Positions 52,669-61,174 of a stretch of 64,000 nucleotides of DNA are shown here, piece by piece. The stretch comes from Chryseomicrobium aureum. GTDB lineage: Bacteria > Bacillota > Bacilli > Bacillales_A > Planococcaceae. The notes beneath the pieces are model-generated. The model was not told where the DNA came from. It saw only the letters and a list, made by a program, of their open reading frames with translations, and searched no databases. Each line of letters opens with the position of its first letter. Positions within the stretch are counted from its first letter, which is position 1. The DNA lies in assembly GCF_016909155.1 (NCBI RefSeq), contig NZ_JAFBFG010000001.1, positions 62,001 through 126,000 on the forward strand, read 5' to 3'. The position numbers and the translations under genes are program-made.

Positions 52669-54480
52669 ATGTCAGAATCAAACGTTTTACTTAGAAAAGA
52701 TGTCCCTGTTGAAAAAACATGGAAACTTGAAGATATTTTTGCAACAAACGAAGAGTGGGAAGCCGAATATAAAGCAGTATCTACTTTGGCTGAAAAAGCT
52801 ACGTCTTTCCAAGGGACGCTTAGTGATGGAGCAGATAAACTATTCGATGCACTTACGTATCGAGACGAGTTATCTATGCGCTTACGCATCCTCTACACAT
52901 ACGCGCACATGCGTCATGATGAGGACACAGCAAACAACTCATCACAGGCTATGGAGAGCCGTATTAAATCGCTATATGTAAAAGTATTGACAGCACTCTC
53001 TTATTTTGTTCCTGAGCTTCTTGAATTGTCCGATGAAAAAGTGGCGCAGTATTTGCAAGAACACGAAGAGTTGCAGCTATACAAACAGCTACTTGATGAA
53101 ATTGCAAAGCAACGTCCACATGTTTTATCGAAAGAACAAGAAGAGCTAGTTTCAAAATTTGCAGAAGTTAGTGCTGCCTCGGCAGATACTTTTGGGAAGC
53201 TAAACAATGCCGACCTCGAATTCCCAGTGGTCAAAGATGAAAACGGTAAGGAAGTTCAACTGACACATGGTCGCTACATGCGCTTTTTAGAAAGTAAAGA
53301 TCAACGAGTGCGTGAAGAGGCGTTTAAAGCGATGTATGCCACTTATGGCCAGTTCAAAAATACATTTGCTTCAATCCTTTCAGGCAACATTAAAGGCGAT
53401 AACGTTCAAGCGTCTATTCGAAATTATAAAAATGCTCGCGCTGCTGCTATGGCAAGTAATCATATTCCAGAGACTGTTTATGACAATTTAGTATCGACAA
53501 TCAATGACAATGTGCATTTGTTGCACCGCTATGTAAAACTTCGCAAGCAAGTAATGGGGTTAGACGAGTTGCATATGTATGACCTGTTTGCACCTCTTGT
53601 AAAAGAAGTTGAAATGGAGTACAGCTATGAAGAAGCCGCACAAACGATGGTAGAGAGTTTTGCGCCACTTGGTGAGGACTATGTGTCTATCGTCAAACAA
53701 GGTCTTAAAGATCGCTGGGTGGACGTAGAAGAGACAAAAGGAAAGCGGTCTGGTGCATACTCATCAGGTGCATATGGGACGAACCCTTACATTTTGATGA
53801 ACTGGCAAAATAACGTGAATAACCTGTTCACACTTGCGCATGAGTTTGGGCATAGCATGCATTCCTATTACTCACGTCAAGAGCAACCTTATGCATATGG
53901 AGATTATTCTATCTTTGTGGCAGAAGTGGCTTCTACAACTAATGAAGCACTATTGAATGATTACTTATTAAAGACAATAGATGATCCGAAGAAAAAGATT
54001 TACTTGTTGAACCACTGGTTGGAAGGATTCCGTGGGACAATCTTCCGTCAAACGATGTTTGCTGAATTCGAGCACCTTATCCATGAGTTGGATCAACAGG
54101 GCGTTCCGTTAACAGCGGAGAAACTGACAGAAGAGTATTATGCCCTTAACAAGAAATATTTTGGAGACGATATGGTGGTAGATGAAGAAATCGGCTTAGA
54201 ATGGGCTAGAATTCCTCATTTCTACTACAACTATTATGTTTACCAGTACGCGACAGGCCTTAGTGCTGCAACTGCACTGAGCAAGCAAATTCTTGAAGAA
54301 GGCCAACCCGCAGTCGATCGTTATATCAATAACTTCTTAAAAGCTGGATCATCAGATTATCCAATTGAAGTATTAAAAGCTGCTGGAGTAGATATGACTA
54401 GTTCAAAAGCTGTTGAAGATGCATGTAAAGTATTTGAAGAAAAATTAAGTGAGCTTGAAAAATTGCTTGCAAATCAGTAA
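52669..54480 (+). CDS. pepF: Oligoendopeptidase F
   Basis: Cytosolic M3-family zinc metallopeptidase cutting short peptides, 603 residues. The zinc motif HEFGHSMHSYYS (about residues 390-401) with a downstream Glu in EVASTTNEALL completes the M3B active site. ATG 52669 (MSESNVLLRKDVPVEKTWKLEDIF) follows AAGGAGGGAACAG. It could recycle peptides imported by Opp and fragments released by Clp proteolysis; that is inference. Confidence 0.96.
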   Translation: MSESNVLLRKDVPVEKTWKLEDIFATNEEWEAEYKAVSTLAEKATSFQGTLSDGADKLFDALTYRDELSMRLRILYTYAHMRHDEDTANNSSQAMESRIKSLYVKVLTALSYFVPELLELSDEKVAQYLQEHEELQLYKQLLDEIAKQRPHVLSKEQEELVSKFAEVSAASADTFGKLNNADLEFPVVKDENGKEVQLTHGRYMRFLESKDQRVREEAFKAMYATYGQFKNTFASILSGNIKGDNVQASIRNYKNARAAAMASNHIPETVYDNLVSTINDNVHLLHRYVKLRKQVMGLDELHMYDLFAPLVKEVEMEYSYEEAAQTMVESFAPLGEDYVSIVKQGLKDRWVDVEETKGKRSGAYSSGAYGTNPYILMNWQNNVNNLFTLAHEFGHSMHSYYSRQEQPYAYGDYSIFVAEVASTTNEALLNDYLLKTIDDPKKKIYLLNHWLEGFRGTIFRQTMFAEFEHLIHELDQQGVPLTAEKLTEEYYALNKKYFGDDMVVDEEIGLEWARIPHFYYNYYVYQYATGLSAATALSKQILEEGQPAVDRYINNFLKAGSSDYPIEVLKAAGVDMTSSKAVEDACKVFEEKLSELEKLLANQ

Positions 54481-54487
54481 AAAAGAG

Positions 54488-54513
54488 ACCCTTTCTACAA
54501 GAAAGGGTTTTCA
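54488..54513 (+). terminator. Terminator after pepF
   Basis: ACCCTTTCT pairs with AGAAAGGGT around ACA, followed by TTTC and T-rich sequence. Confidence 0.8.
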
Positions 54514-54524
54514 TTTTGACGATA

Positions 54525-54598
54525 TTGTGAAATACCCTTCACATCGATTGAAATGTACGGACAACCATGATAAATTAAGGATGTGAAATAATTCACAT
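54525..54598 (+). promoter_or_regulatory. roxS promoter with Rex-type operator
   Basis: TTGAAA (54548-54553), 17 bases, TAAATT (54571-54576) precede the palindrome ATGTGAAATAATTCACAT (54581-54598), which fits the Rex box TTGTGAA-N4-TTCACAA with only the outermost base differing at each end. It covers the predicted start site. A further TTGTGAA half-site at 54525-54531 could be a ResD target. Rex repression at low NADH is known for roxS in B. subtilis. Confidence 0.8.
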
Positions 54599-54695
54599 AA
54601 AACATACACCCCTTTGTTTAACGTGAACATTTCTCCCATCCCCTTTGTAAGTAGAAAAAGACCTTGTCAACGGTAGGTTGAACAAGGTCTTTTTC
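54584..54695 (+). ncRNA. roxS: Small RNA RoxS/RsaE
   Basis: A regulatory RNA of about 112 nt that represses central-metabolism and respiration mRNAs by C-rich seed pairing. The family-specific elements are present in order: CACCCCTTTGTTTAACGTGA (54607 on), then TTTCTCCCATCCCCTTTG (54630-54647) with the two UCCC seeds, then a Rho-independent terminator (AAAAAGACCTTGT, 54655-54667, with ACAAGGTCTTTT, 54682-54693). Location between pepF and spxH is the one I recall for S. aureus RsaE. The start is inferred from the promoter. The terminator also serves spxH on the other strand. Confidence 0.92.
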
Positions 54696-55508
54696 CTATT
54701 TTAATGATTTCCACTTCGTAATACCTCCAACTACTACACGATCGACTTCACGTTGAAGATATTTCTTTTTCATCTCATATTCTACTTGTTTCTCATGCAT
54801 ATTGTAATATATAGCAATCTCTTTAGAAGATAGCGATATAAATTGGTCTAATAAGTTTTCTACTTCTGGAGGATCTTGTTTGGTAATAGAATCTCCTACA
54901 AGTTCCGATAAGATGTGCTCATAAATTTCATAGGAATAAGTGCCGGAAATTTTAATGCCTTCGTCTTCGATGTTTTCATTAAAGACAACAATGGATGGAA
55001 ATTGATCGATTTCCATTTCACAAGAGATGGAAAGATCACTTTGAAACGATTTTGCACATTCAGTAGACCGAATATCTTGTAAAAATTCTTTTACATCAAT
55101 TGCAGAGTCTTGTGCAATTCCTTTTAGCGTAGTTAGCGAATTTACATTTTGTCTGTATACAAAATAAGCTTCTTGTAAGTTCGATAAAAATCGGTTAGCT
55201 ACACGTTTTCCCTGAAATTCTGCAGCTTTTACAGCAATGCTTGGAAGAACAGGATGTTCAATTTCCATGATTGGCTGGTCAGATTGGATAGGGGCCGTGC
55301 AAACATTTCCTGAATTCAGCTTCGATAGATTGGTGCTTAAAATCACACGAAGACTAAAATAATGACCATAATCAATTTGTAAACGTTTGAGCGTCAATTG
55401 AAAACGCCAGGAATCTGGGCACAAAGGATCGAGAAATGCATAAATTTCAAGCGGGCGTTGCATACAACTTGTAGCAGTCTGCTCGAAATTTGGCTGAGAT
55501 TTTGTCAC
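54696..55508 (-). CDS. spxH: Spx-degradation adaptor SpxH (YjbH)
   Basis: Adaptor that binds Spx and promotes its proteolysis by ClpXP. The 270-residue protein has a DsbA-like fold with EIYAFLDPLCPDSW (Cys30) near the N-terminus and SIVVFNENIEDEGIKISGTYSYEIYEHIL in the C-terminal half. Only one cysteine of a CxxC pair remains in the active-site position (CPDS). The start overlaps the end of the globin gene (ATGA on the - strand), so the two are co-translated. Order pepF-roxS-spxH-yjbI parallels other Bacillales. Confidence 0.92.
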   Translation of the reverse strand: MTKSQPNFEQTATSCMQRPLEIYAFLDPLCPDSWRFQLTLKRLQIDYGHYFSLRVILSTNLSKLNSGNVCTAPIQSDQPIMEIEHPVLPSIAVKAAEFQGKRVANRFLSNLQEAYFVYRQNVNSLTTLKGIAQDSAIDVKEFLQDIRSTECAKSFQSDLSISCEMEIDQFPSIVVFNENIEDEGIKISGTYSYEIYEHILSELVGDSITKQDPPEVENLLDQFISLSSKEIAIYYNMHEKQVEYEMKKKYLQREVDRVVVGGITKWKSLK

Positions 55509-55903
55509 AGCACATCCTCCTTATCACTTGGTGTATTGACCATATGATGTGCAGTCAAAACGAGTCTCTTATAATATTGGTCACGAAAAGGTCCTTCAAG
55601 GCCGACATCATCCATTGCTCTCTCCATACACAGTAGCCATGCTTCAGCACGTTCAGGTGTAATCGGGAATGGATTGTGGCGCATACGCATCATAGGGTGT
55701 CCATGCTCGTTTGTATATAAATCTGGGCCACCAAGGTATTGGGTCATAAATTGTTTTTGTTTTCTTGCCGTCTCAGTCAGATCATCTGGAAAAATGGGTT
55801 TCAATAATGGATGTTGACCGACATATCCATAAAAAACATCAATCAGTTGAGACAATTTTTCAGCCCCAATTTGGTCATAGGGAAGTATCGGTTTGTTGGT
55901 CAT
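55505..55903 (-). CDS. yjbI: Group II truncated haemoglobin
   Basis: A 132-residue 2-on-2 globin. IGAEKLSQLIDVFYGYVGQHPLLKPIFPDD forms the B-E helix region and the proximal His is expected in MRHNPFPITPERAEAWL (about residue 75). Such globins are linked to oxygen or nitric-oxide chemistry and to thiol protection; YjbI is co-transcribed with spxH in B. subtilis. The start follows AAAGGAGTTTCACCA on the - strand. Confidence 0.93.
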   Translation of the reverse strand: MTNKPILPYDQIGAEKLSQLIDVFYGYVGQHPLLKPIFPDDLTETARKQKQFMTQYLGGPDLYTNEHGHPMMRMRHNPFPITPERAEAWLLCMERAMDDVGLEGPFRDQYYKRLVLTAHHMVNTPSDKEDVL

Positions 55904-55968
55904 TGGTGAAACTCCTTTTATTAGTACTGTCTGTCTATTCTACCAACCTAGTACTGTTTTCTCAAACA

Positions 55969-56517
55969 TTAGACCCTAGTCATAGCTTCTTTCATGCGAA
56001 CTAGCTTCTTTTTTGCAGGTCGATAAGGAATAGAATGTTCTTGTAAAAACGCATGAAATTCACGCTCTCCGTCTTGAATGACAGGCACTTCAAATTCAAG
56101 CTCATAATCGTGTGTATGTAGAAATTTGGAAAAGTCGACCATGATGACGCCACTCTTATAAGGCATTTCATGGCGCAGTGTCTCCATAGATCCGATTGAT
56201 TGTAACGGTTCTGAAAATTGTTCGTGAAGATACGATAAGTCTCCTGTCTGCTTAAATTCTTCGTATTGCTTTTTAGATAGGGACCAGTTCTGTTCGAGTG
56301 TTTCGAGTTCAGTAGTTGGCGTTTTTACAGTTACTTCATACTGACCATTTTTTGTCCGGATACGGAGGCCCTTTTTTTGCTTTGAAAAGCTGCCGGTTGT
56401 TGTGTCCAAATAGTCATTGAATTGAGTGTAAGATGTGAACGAATAAGAGCTAAGTAAATGCGTATACTCCTGTTCCGTCAGCATCGTTTTAAATTCAATT
56501 TCGTTATGCATTTCCAT
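55969..56517 (-). CDS. yjbK: CYTH-domain protein YjbK
   Basis: A 182-residue CYTH (triphosphate tunnel) protein. The N-terminal EIEFK signature, GLRIRTK, YEVTVKTP and LEFEV strands supply the acidic and basic residues lining the tunnel. The natural substrate is not established. The start at 56517 follows AGAGGTGATCAA on the - strand. The yjbJ lytic transglycosylase that lies nearby in B. subtilis is missing here. It is divergent from yjbL. Confidence 0.88.
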   Translation of the reverse strand: MEMHNEIEFKTMLTEQEYTHLLSSYSFTSYTQFNDYLDTTTGSFSKQKKGLRIRTKNGQYEVTVKTPTTELETLEQNWSLSKKQYEEFKQTGDLSYLHEQFSEPLQSIGSMETLRHEMPYKSGVIMVDFSKFLHTHDYELEFEVPVIQDGEREFHAFLQEHSIPYRPAKKKLVRMKEAMTRV

Positions 56518-56601
56518 TTGATCACCTCTTACAACCATTATACCGCTAGTTTCATAGAGTATGCTAAAATAAGCCTATAGTAAGCAGAAAGGGTGTTTGA
56601 A

Positions 56602-56982
56602 TTGGAAACACTAAACGTATTAGCAGTTATGCATGAACAATCTAAATGGACAGTAACTACCGATTATTTAACTGCGAGCCATTCAGCAAGTGGGCGCATG
56701 ATAACAGATACAGATCGTATGAGTTTTGTATACTTATTAGAAGCAGGGGACGAATACTGCTATTTGCACTTCGACCATAAAGACTGGGGAGCGCTAAGTT
56801 TAGTCAGCAAAGAACCCGCTCCTGTTTTTGTAACCAATGGAGAGTTTACAATAGAGCTCACTCACTTTTTTGAAGAGCTGACATCTCTCTTGTATTCAAT
56901 TGAAGGAAATGAAAATTATGGTCATCGCTTTGTAGAGGAAGTTGAAAAGACATTTCAACAATTTTACGTACAACAAAACTAG
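56602..56982 (+). CDS. yjbL: UPF0738-family protein YjbL
   Basis: A 126-residue protein of unknown function, identified by context and length as YjbL/UPF0738. It is soluble, with LNVLAVMHEQ near the start and an acidic C-terminus (HFFEELTSLLYSIEGNENYG). TTG 56602 is preferred because AGAAAGGGTG lies upstream; the in-frame GTG at 56593 falls in that site. It lies 15 bases before relQ and may share its transcript. Confidence 0.75.
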   Translation: METLNVLAVMHEQSKWTVTTDYLTASHSASGRMITDTDRMSFVYLLEAGDEYCYLHFDHKDWGALSLVSKEPAPVFVTNGEFTIELTHFFEELTSLLYSIEGNENYGHRFVEEVEKTFQQFYVQQN

Positions 56983-56997
56983 AGGGGGGTGTGACGC

Positions 56998-57669
56998 GTG
57001 GGACAATGGGAGCAATTTCTAGACCCTTATAAACAAGCGGTTAATGAATTGAAGGTAAAATTAAAAGGAATACGCGCACATTATACGGTACATAATGCCA
57101 CCTCACCAATCGAATTTGTGACAGGTCGCTTGAAACCGCTCGCAAGTATATATGACAAAACATTAGAAAAGCGCATCCCGTTTGTTCCGTCCGAGCAACT
57201 TGCGGCTGAGATCCCAGACATTGCAGGTGTTCGGTTAATGTGTCAATTCGTAGATGACATTGAACATGTTGTAGAATTGATTAGTAAACGACATGACATG
57301 CGAGTCGTAGAAGAACGGGATTATATTTCAAACAAAAAGCAAAGTGGGTACAGATCCTATCACCTGATTGTTGAATATCCTGTTCAAACAATGCATGGAG
57401 AACAAAAGATACTTGCAGAGATTCAAATTCGAACTCTTGCTATGAACTTTTGGGCATCTATAGAGCATTCATTAAACTACAAATACAAAGGGGACTTCCC
57501 TGAAAATATAAAAAGTCGTCTTCAATCGGCAGCAGAAGCGGCATTTCGATTAGATGAAGAAATGTCCTTGATACGAAATGAAATTCAAGAGGCGCAAGTT
57601 TACTTTACAGAATACAAAGAACAGTCCACGCTAGGCTGGAAAGAGCGGAAGAGGGAGGAGTCAGAATGA
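56998..57669 (+). CDS. relQ: Small alarmone synthetase RelQ (YjbM)
   Basis: Synthesises (p)ppGpp without a hydrolase domain. The 223-residue protein has the RelA/SpoT synthetase core: [51 protein letters not shown] and [23 protein letters not shown]. It begins with GTG 56998 behind AGAGGGGGG and overlaps nadK by ATGA. No hydrolase His-Asp motif is present. Confidence 0.95.
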   Translation: MGQWEQFLDPYKQAVNELKVKLKGIRAHYTVHNATSPIEFVTGRLKPLASIYDKTLEKRIPFVPSEQLAAEIPDIAGVRLMCQFVDDIEHVVELISKRHDMRVVEERDYISNKKQSGYRSYHLIVEYPVQTMHGEQKILAEIQIRTLAMNFWASIEHSLNYKYKGDFPENIKSRLQSAAEAAFRLDEEMSLIRNEIQEAQVYFTEYKEQSTLGWKERKREESE

Positions 57670-58472
57670 AGTTTGCCATACAGTCAAGAGGCGACGCTTT
57701 GTCAAACGAACTACGTGACACGGCCATGCGCTACTTGAAAAGCTTTGAACTAGAGTATGATGAAAATCAACCAGATATCGTGTTATCCATTGGTGGAGAT
57801 GGTACATTGCTTCACGCTTTCCATAAATACCGCTCTAGCTCATCACAAGTCGCCTTCGTTGGGCTTCACACAGGACATCTTGGCTTTTATGCAGATTGGA
57901 AGCCTACAGAAATTGAAAAGCTGGTTATCAGTATCGCAAAAGAAGAATTTAAATTTATCGAATACCCCCTTCTTGAAGTGACGGTCGACTACCAGTCCAG
58001 TGAAGACCCTGCCACGTATTTGGCATTAAACGAGTCCACTGTGAAATCACCAGATGTGACGCTAGTGATGGATGTGTTTTTAAACGAAATGCACTTTGAG
58101 ACATTCCGCGGAGATGGTCTTTGTATGTCCACACCATCCGGTTCTACTGCATACAATAAAGCTTTAGGGGGAGCCATTGTGCATCCCTCTTTAGAAGCGA
58201 TTCAGTTATCGGAAATTGCTTCGATTAACAACCGAGTGTTCCGTACAGTCGGCTCACCGCTCGTCTTGCCAAAACACCATACATGCACACTTAAACCAGT
58301 GAAAGCCGTTGATTTCATGGTGACTGTTGACCATCTTCAATTGCTTCATAAAGACGTATCTTCTATCAGTTACCGTGTGGCAGACGAGAAAGTACGTTTC
58401 GCCCGTTTCCGTCCTTTCCCGTTTTGGAAGAGAGTCCACGATTCCTTTATCGATGCGGATCATGAAGACTAA
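57666..58472 (+). CDS. nadK: NAD kinase
   Basis: Phosphorylates NAD to NADP. The 268-residue protein has the kinase motif [10 protein letters not shown] (residues 43-52), the NE in ALNESTVKS, and the nucleotide-binding [19 protein letters not shown]. It corresponds to nadF (yjbN) of B. subtilis. It overlaps relQ at its 5' end and the following pseudouridine synthase by 11 bases at its 3' end. Confidence 0.96.
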   Translation: MKFAIQSRGDALSNELRDTAMRYLKSFELEYDENQPDIVLSIGGDGTLLHAFHKYRSSSSQVAFVGLHTGHLGFYADWKPTEIEKLVISIAKEEFKFIEYPLLEVTVDYQSSEDPATYLALNESTVKSPDVTLVMDVFLNEMHFETFRGDGLCMSTPSGSTAYNKALGGAIVHPSLEAIQLSEIASINNRVFRTVGSPLVLPKHHTCTLKPVKAVDFMVTVDHLQLLHKDVSSISYRVADEKVRFARFRPFPFWKRVHDSFIDADHED

Positions 58473-59373
58473 TTTTAGCTATCAGTTCCTCCACGCAGGC
58501 GAAGATACCTACTTGCGGGAAGTAATAAAAATGCACGGCATTTCAAAACGTGCTTTGACTGCCATCAAATATAGTGGAGGAAAGCTAGTAGTGAATGGCG
58601 AAGAGAAAACAGTGCGAACAATCATCCGTGATGGTGATCAAATTGAAGTCATTTTCCCTGAAGAAGAGCTGAGCGACGGACTCATTCCGGTACAAAAAGA
58701 GCTTACCATTCTTTACGAGGATGATCACATTTTGATTGTAAACAAGCCATCCGGTTTACCCGCCATTCCTTCAAAAGATCATCCAAACGATTCACTGGCG
58801 AATCGTATTGCGGGGTATTACAAACAACAAAATTACAAAACTACAGTCCATATGGTCACTCGTCTAGATAAAGATACGACGGGTCTTGTGCTAATCGCCA
58901 AGCATCGTCATGCCCATCATCTGTTGAGTGAGGCAATGCAGCGTGGAGCTATTCAAAAACGCTATCGCGCAGTAGTGGAAGGAATTCCTATTCCACTTTC
59001 AGGAGAGATTACGGCTAAGATTGGGCGAGAAGATCACTCCATCATTAAGCGCTGTATTTCAGATGATGGAAAAACAGCACGTACAAGCTATGATTTCATT
59101 CGTACATTTCGAGTTGAAACTCAAGATTATGCGTATGTAGAACTCTATTTGTGGACCGGGAGAACGCACCAGATTCGCGTTCATATGGCCCATATTGGAT
59201 GTCCTCTAGCTGGTGATGATTTGTATGGAGGGTCCCTACGGCTCATTCCGCGCCATGCTCTTCATGCTCACTCACTATCGTTTACACATCCAATAACGAG
59301 AACTGATTTCGTCATCGAATGTCCTCTGCCCGATGACTTTACCCACATACTCGAAAGGGGACATGTGTTATGA
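58462..59373 (+). CDS. RluD-family pseudouridine synthase
   Basis: Converts specific uridines in RNA, probably 23S rRNA, to pseudouridine. The 303-residue protein has a short S4-like N-terminal part ([30 protein letters not shown]) and the RluA/RluD catalytic domain with Asp in [19 protein letters not shown], and [31 protein letters not shown] 58462 inside the end of nadK is assumed to be coupled; ATG 58453 is an alternative. It corresponds to yjbO of B. subtilis. Confidence 0.9.
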   Translation: MKTNFSYQFLHAGEDTYLREVIKMHGISKRALTAIKYSGGKLVVNGEEKTVRTIIRDGDQIEVIFPEEELSDGLIPVQKELTILYEDDHILIVNKPSGLPAIPSKDHPNDSLANRIAGYYKQQNYKTTVHMVTRLDKDTTGLVLIAKHRHAHHLLSEAMQRGAIQKRYRAVVEGIPIPLSGEITAKIGREDHSIIKRCISDDGKTARTSYDFIRTFRVETQDYAYVELYLWTGRTHQIRVHMAHIGCPLAGDDLYGGSLRLIPRHALHAHSLSFTHPITRTDFVIECPLPDDFTHILERGHVL

Positions 59374-60740
59374 ATGAAGAAACAAAAGAACAAGTGCTAG
59401 AACTTCAACAACAACGGCTACTCGATTACTTACAAAACGATCAGATTGATTTATTTCGCGATGAATTTATGGATTTGCACCCCTATGACCAATCTGTATT
59501 TTTTGATAAAGTCGATCCAGAAATTCGCAAACAAATTTTTCATTTTCTATCACCAGAAGAAGTAGCAGAAATTTTCGAGGCCAACAATTTTGATGATGAC
59601 GACTATCAAGAGTTGCTTGAAGAGATGGAACCTTCCTATGCTGCTGACATGCTGTCTCACATGTATGCCGATAATGCCGTTGACGTGTTAAATGAACTGG
59701 ATAAAGAGCAAGTTGTAAGCTATTTAAGTATGATGGATGCGGAATCCGCACAAGAAATTAAAGATTTACTCCACTACGATGAATATACGGCCGGTTCTAT
59801 CATGACAACGGAATACGTTGCGATTCCTGAATCGTCTACCGTCCGATCGGCCATGACAATCTTACGAAGAGAAGCTCCAGACGCTGAGACGATTTATTAC
59901 TTGTTCGTCGTGAATGATGACCATTTTTTAACGGGAGTTATTTCGCTACGTGATTTGATTATTTCAGATGAAGATACGTTAATCAAAGACATTGCCAACG
60001 AACGAGTTGTAAGTGTGCCGGTCACAGAAGACCAAGAAGAAGTCGCGCGAATGATGAAAGATTATGACTTCCTTGCACTACCAGTCGTCGATCATCGTGG
60101 TTACTTATTAGGAATTATCACAGTCGATGATATTATTGATGTTTTAGATGAAGAAGCATCGGATGACTACTCGAAGTTAGCGGCTGTTTCAGATATGGAC
60201 ACGTTTGATAAAAATCCATTACAAGCTGCCAAAAAACGCTTACCTTGGCTTATAATTCTTTTGTTTTTAGGGATGTTTACTGCAAATATTATCGGTATGT
60301 TTGAAGCGACTTTAGATCAAGTTGCCCTGCTTGCTGTTTTTATTCCATTAATTGCTGGAATGGCTGGTAATAGTGGGACACAAGCTCTGGCCGTTGCGGT
60401 TCGAGGTATTGCGACAGGTGATATTGAAGAACAATCAAAATTAAAGTTGTTATTCCGGGAAGCGGGGACTGGCTTGATTACGGGTGTAATCAGTGGAATT
60501 GTTGTCGTGTTGTTAGTGTATTTCTGGAAAGGGGATATTTTGATTGGGCTACTTGTAGGAGCAGCAATCTCATCTTCAATCTTAGTTGCTACAATCGCAG
60601 GCTCTTTTATTCCGCTGTTGATTCACCGCATGAAGATTGACCCAGCCGTTGCCTCTGGTCCATTCATTACAACAATCAATGATATTATTAGTATTTTAAT
60701 ATATTTGGGTCTAGCAACGACATTTATTCCAGGACTATAA
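59370..60740 (+). CDS. mgtE: Magnesium transporter MgtE
   Basis: A Mg channel gated by cytosolic Mg, 456 residues. The N domain of helical repeats (1-130) is followed by two CBS domains (about 135-260, with TAGSIMTTEYVAIPESSTV and ITVDDIIDVLDEEASDDY) and five membrane segments, including PLIAGMAGNSGTQALAVAVRG, the pore signature. It overlaps the pseudouridine synthase by ATGA and is the last gene of the relQ-nadK cluster. No M-box was seen directly upstream. Confidence 0.94.
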   Translation: MNEETKEQVLELQQQRLLDYLQNDQIDLFRDEFMDLHPYDQSVFFDKVDPEIRKQIFHFLSPEEVAEIFEANNFDDDDYQELLEEMEPSYAADMLSHMYADNAVDVLNELDKEQVVSYLSMMDAESAQEIKDLLHYDEYTAGSIMTTEYVAIPESSTVRSAMTILRREAPDAETIYYLFVVNDDHFLTGVISLRDLIISDEDTLIKDIANERVVSVPVTEDQEEVARMMKDYDFLALPVVDHRGYLLGIITVDDIIDVLDEEASDDYSKLAAVSDMDTFDKNPLQAAKKRLPWLIILLFLGMFTANIIGMFEATLDQVALLAVFIPLIAGMAGNSGTQALAVAVRGIATGDIEEQSKLKLLFREAGTGLITGVISGIVVVLLVYFWKGDILIGLLVGAAISSSILVATIAGSFIPLLIHRMKIDPAVASGPFITTINDIISILIYLGLATTFIPGL

Positions 60741-60745
60741 AAAAA

Positions 60746-60819
60746 GGCTCCTGCGGGATCTCACGGCAGACTTTGATCCCACTGGAGTCAACCCCTCCAT
60801 TCCACTCAACTTTACTTTA
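60746..60819 (+). repeat. A-type dispersed repeat, 5'-truncated
   Basis: Five bases after the mgtE stop the sequence enters the A core in the middle (GGCTCCTGCGGGATCTCACG) and continues through CACTGGAGTCAACCCC to the unit tail CAACTTTACTTTA. The first half of the unit is missing, as if mgtE were joined to the array by a deletion or insertion boundary. Confidence 0.87.
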
Positions 60820-60943
60820 AGATGTGGAGCCGACTGTTCAGAAATAGTGCAAGATGACAGCGTGGCCCGTGAAGCGCTCTCTGCTTCATGGGTTGCGATG
60901 GCTTCTTGCGGGATTTCTAGGAGGCGCAACTCGATTTCTTTTT
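60820..60943 (+). repeat. B-type dispersed repeat
   Basis: The unit begins AGATGTGGAGCCGACTGTTC, contains the hairpin GCCCGTGAAGC / GCTTCATGGGT, and ends GGAGGCGCAACTCGATTTC. The head matches the A units at 63.6 kb, and the body resembles the B unit at 15.1 kb. The next unit head (AGATGTGGAGAACGCC) starts at 60944 and runs into the terminator. Confidence 0.82.
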
Positions 60944-60957
60944 AGATGTGGAGAACG

Positions 60958-60994
60958 CCGGCATACACCAATTTGGGTGTATGCCGGTTTTTTG
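60958..60994 (+). terminator. Terminator downstream of mgtE and the repeats
   Basis: CCGGCATACACC (60958-60969) pairs exactly with GGTGTATGCCGG (60976-60987), followed by seven T. Confidence 0.92.
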
Positions 60995-61016
60995 TTTGCG
61001 AACTGAGCGGTCGTTC

Positions 61017-61090
61017 TTCTACCGAAAACATACTTTCTTCTACCGAAACTGAGATTTATTCTACCCAAATCCATATTTGTTCTACCGAAG
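61017..61090 (+). repeat. Four-copy 21-nt periodic repeat
   Basis: TTCTACCGAA begins at 61017, 61038 and, with one change (TTCTACCCAA), 61059, and again at 61080: four copies spaced exactly 21 bases. The 11-base spacers are AT-rich and unrelated. The period is a multiple of three, and a short frame (60946-61152) would repeat S-T-E/Q every seven residues, but no ribosome site or family supports a gene. Function unknown. Confidence 0.8.
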
Positions 61091-61124
61091 TTATATTATG
61101 GAAACTATTTTCAAATTTAGCACA

Positions 61125-61174
61125 CAAAAAAGTAGGCGCTCACTCGAAATAACCGAGGAGTACCTACTTTTTTT
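61125..61174. terminator. Bidirectional terminator before the yjcF-like gene
   Basis: AAAAAAGTAGG pairs with CCTACTTTTTT, with inner CTCACTCG/CGAGGAG contacts; on - it ends the yjcH-yjcG-yjcF operon. Confidence 0.85.

Noticed and set aside
54525-54543. Second full Rex/Fnr palindrome (TTGTGAAATACCCTTCACA)
   Set aside because: The half-sites are two bases further apart than in the Rex or Fnr consensus; kept only as a possible ResD half-site.
61017-61090. Regularly spaced repeats as a CRISPR array
   Set aside because: The repeat is only 10 bases with 11-base gaps, spacers are too short, and no cas genes are nearby.
60946-61152. Small protein with a seven-residue S-T-E repeat
   Set aside because: No ribosome site, it spans a strong terminator hairpin, and its start lies in a repeat unit.
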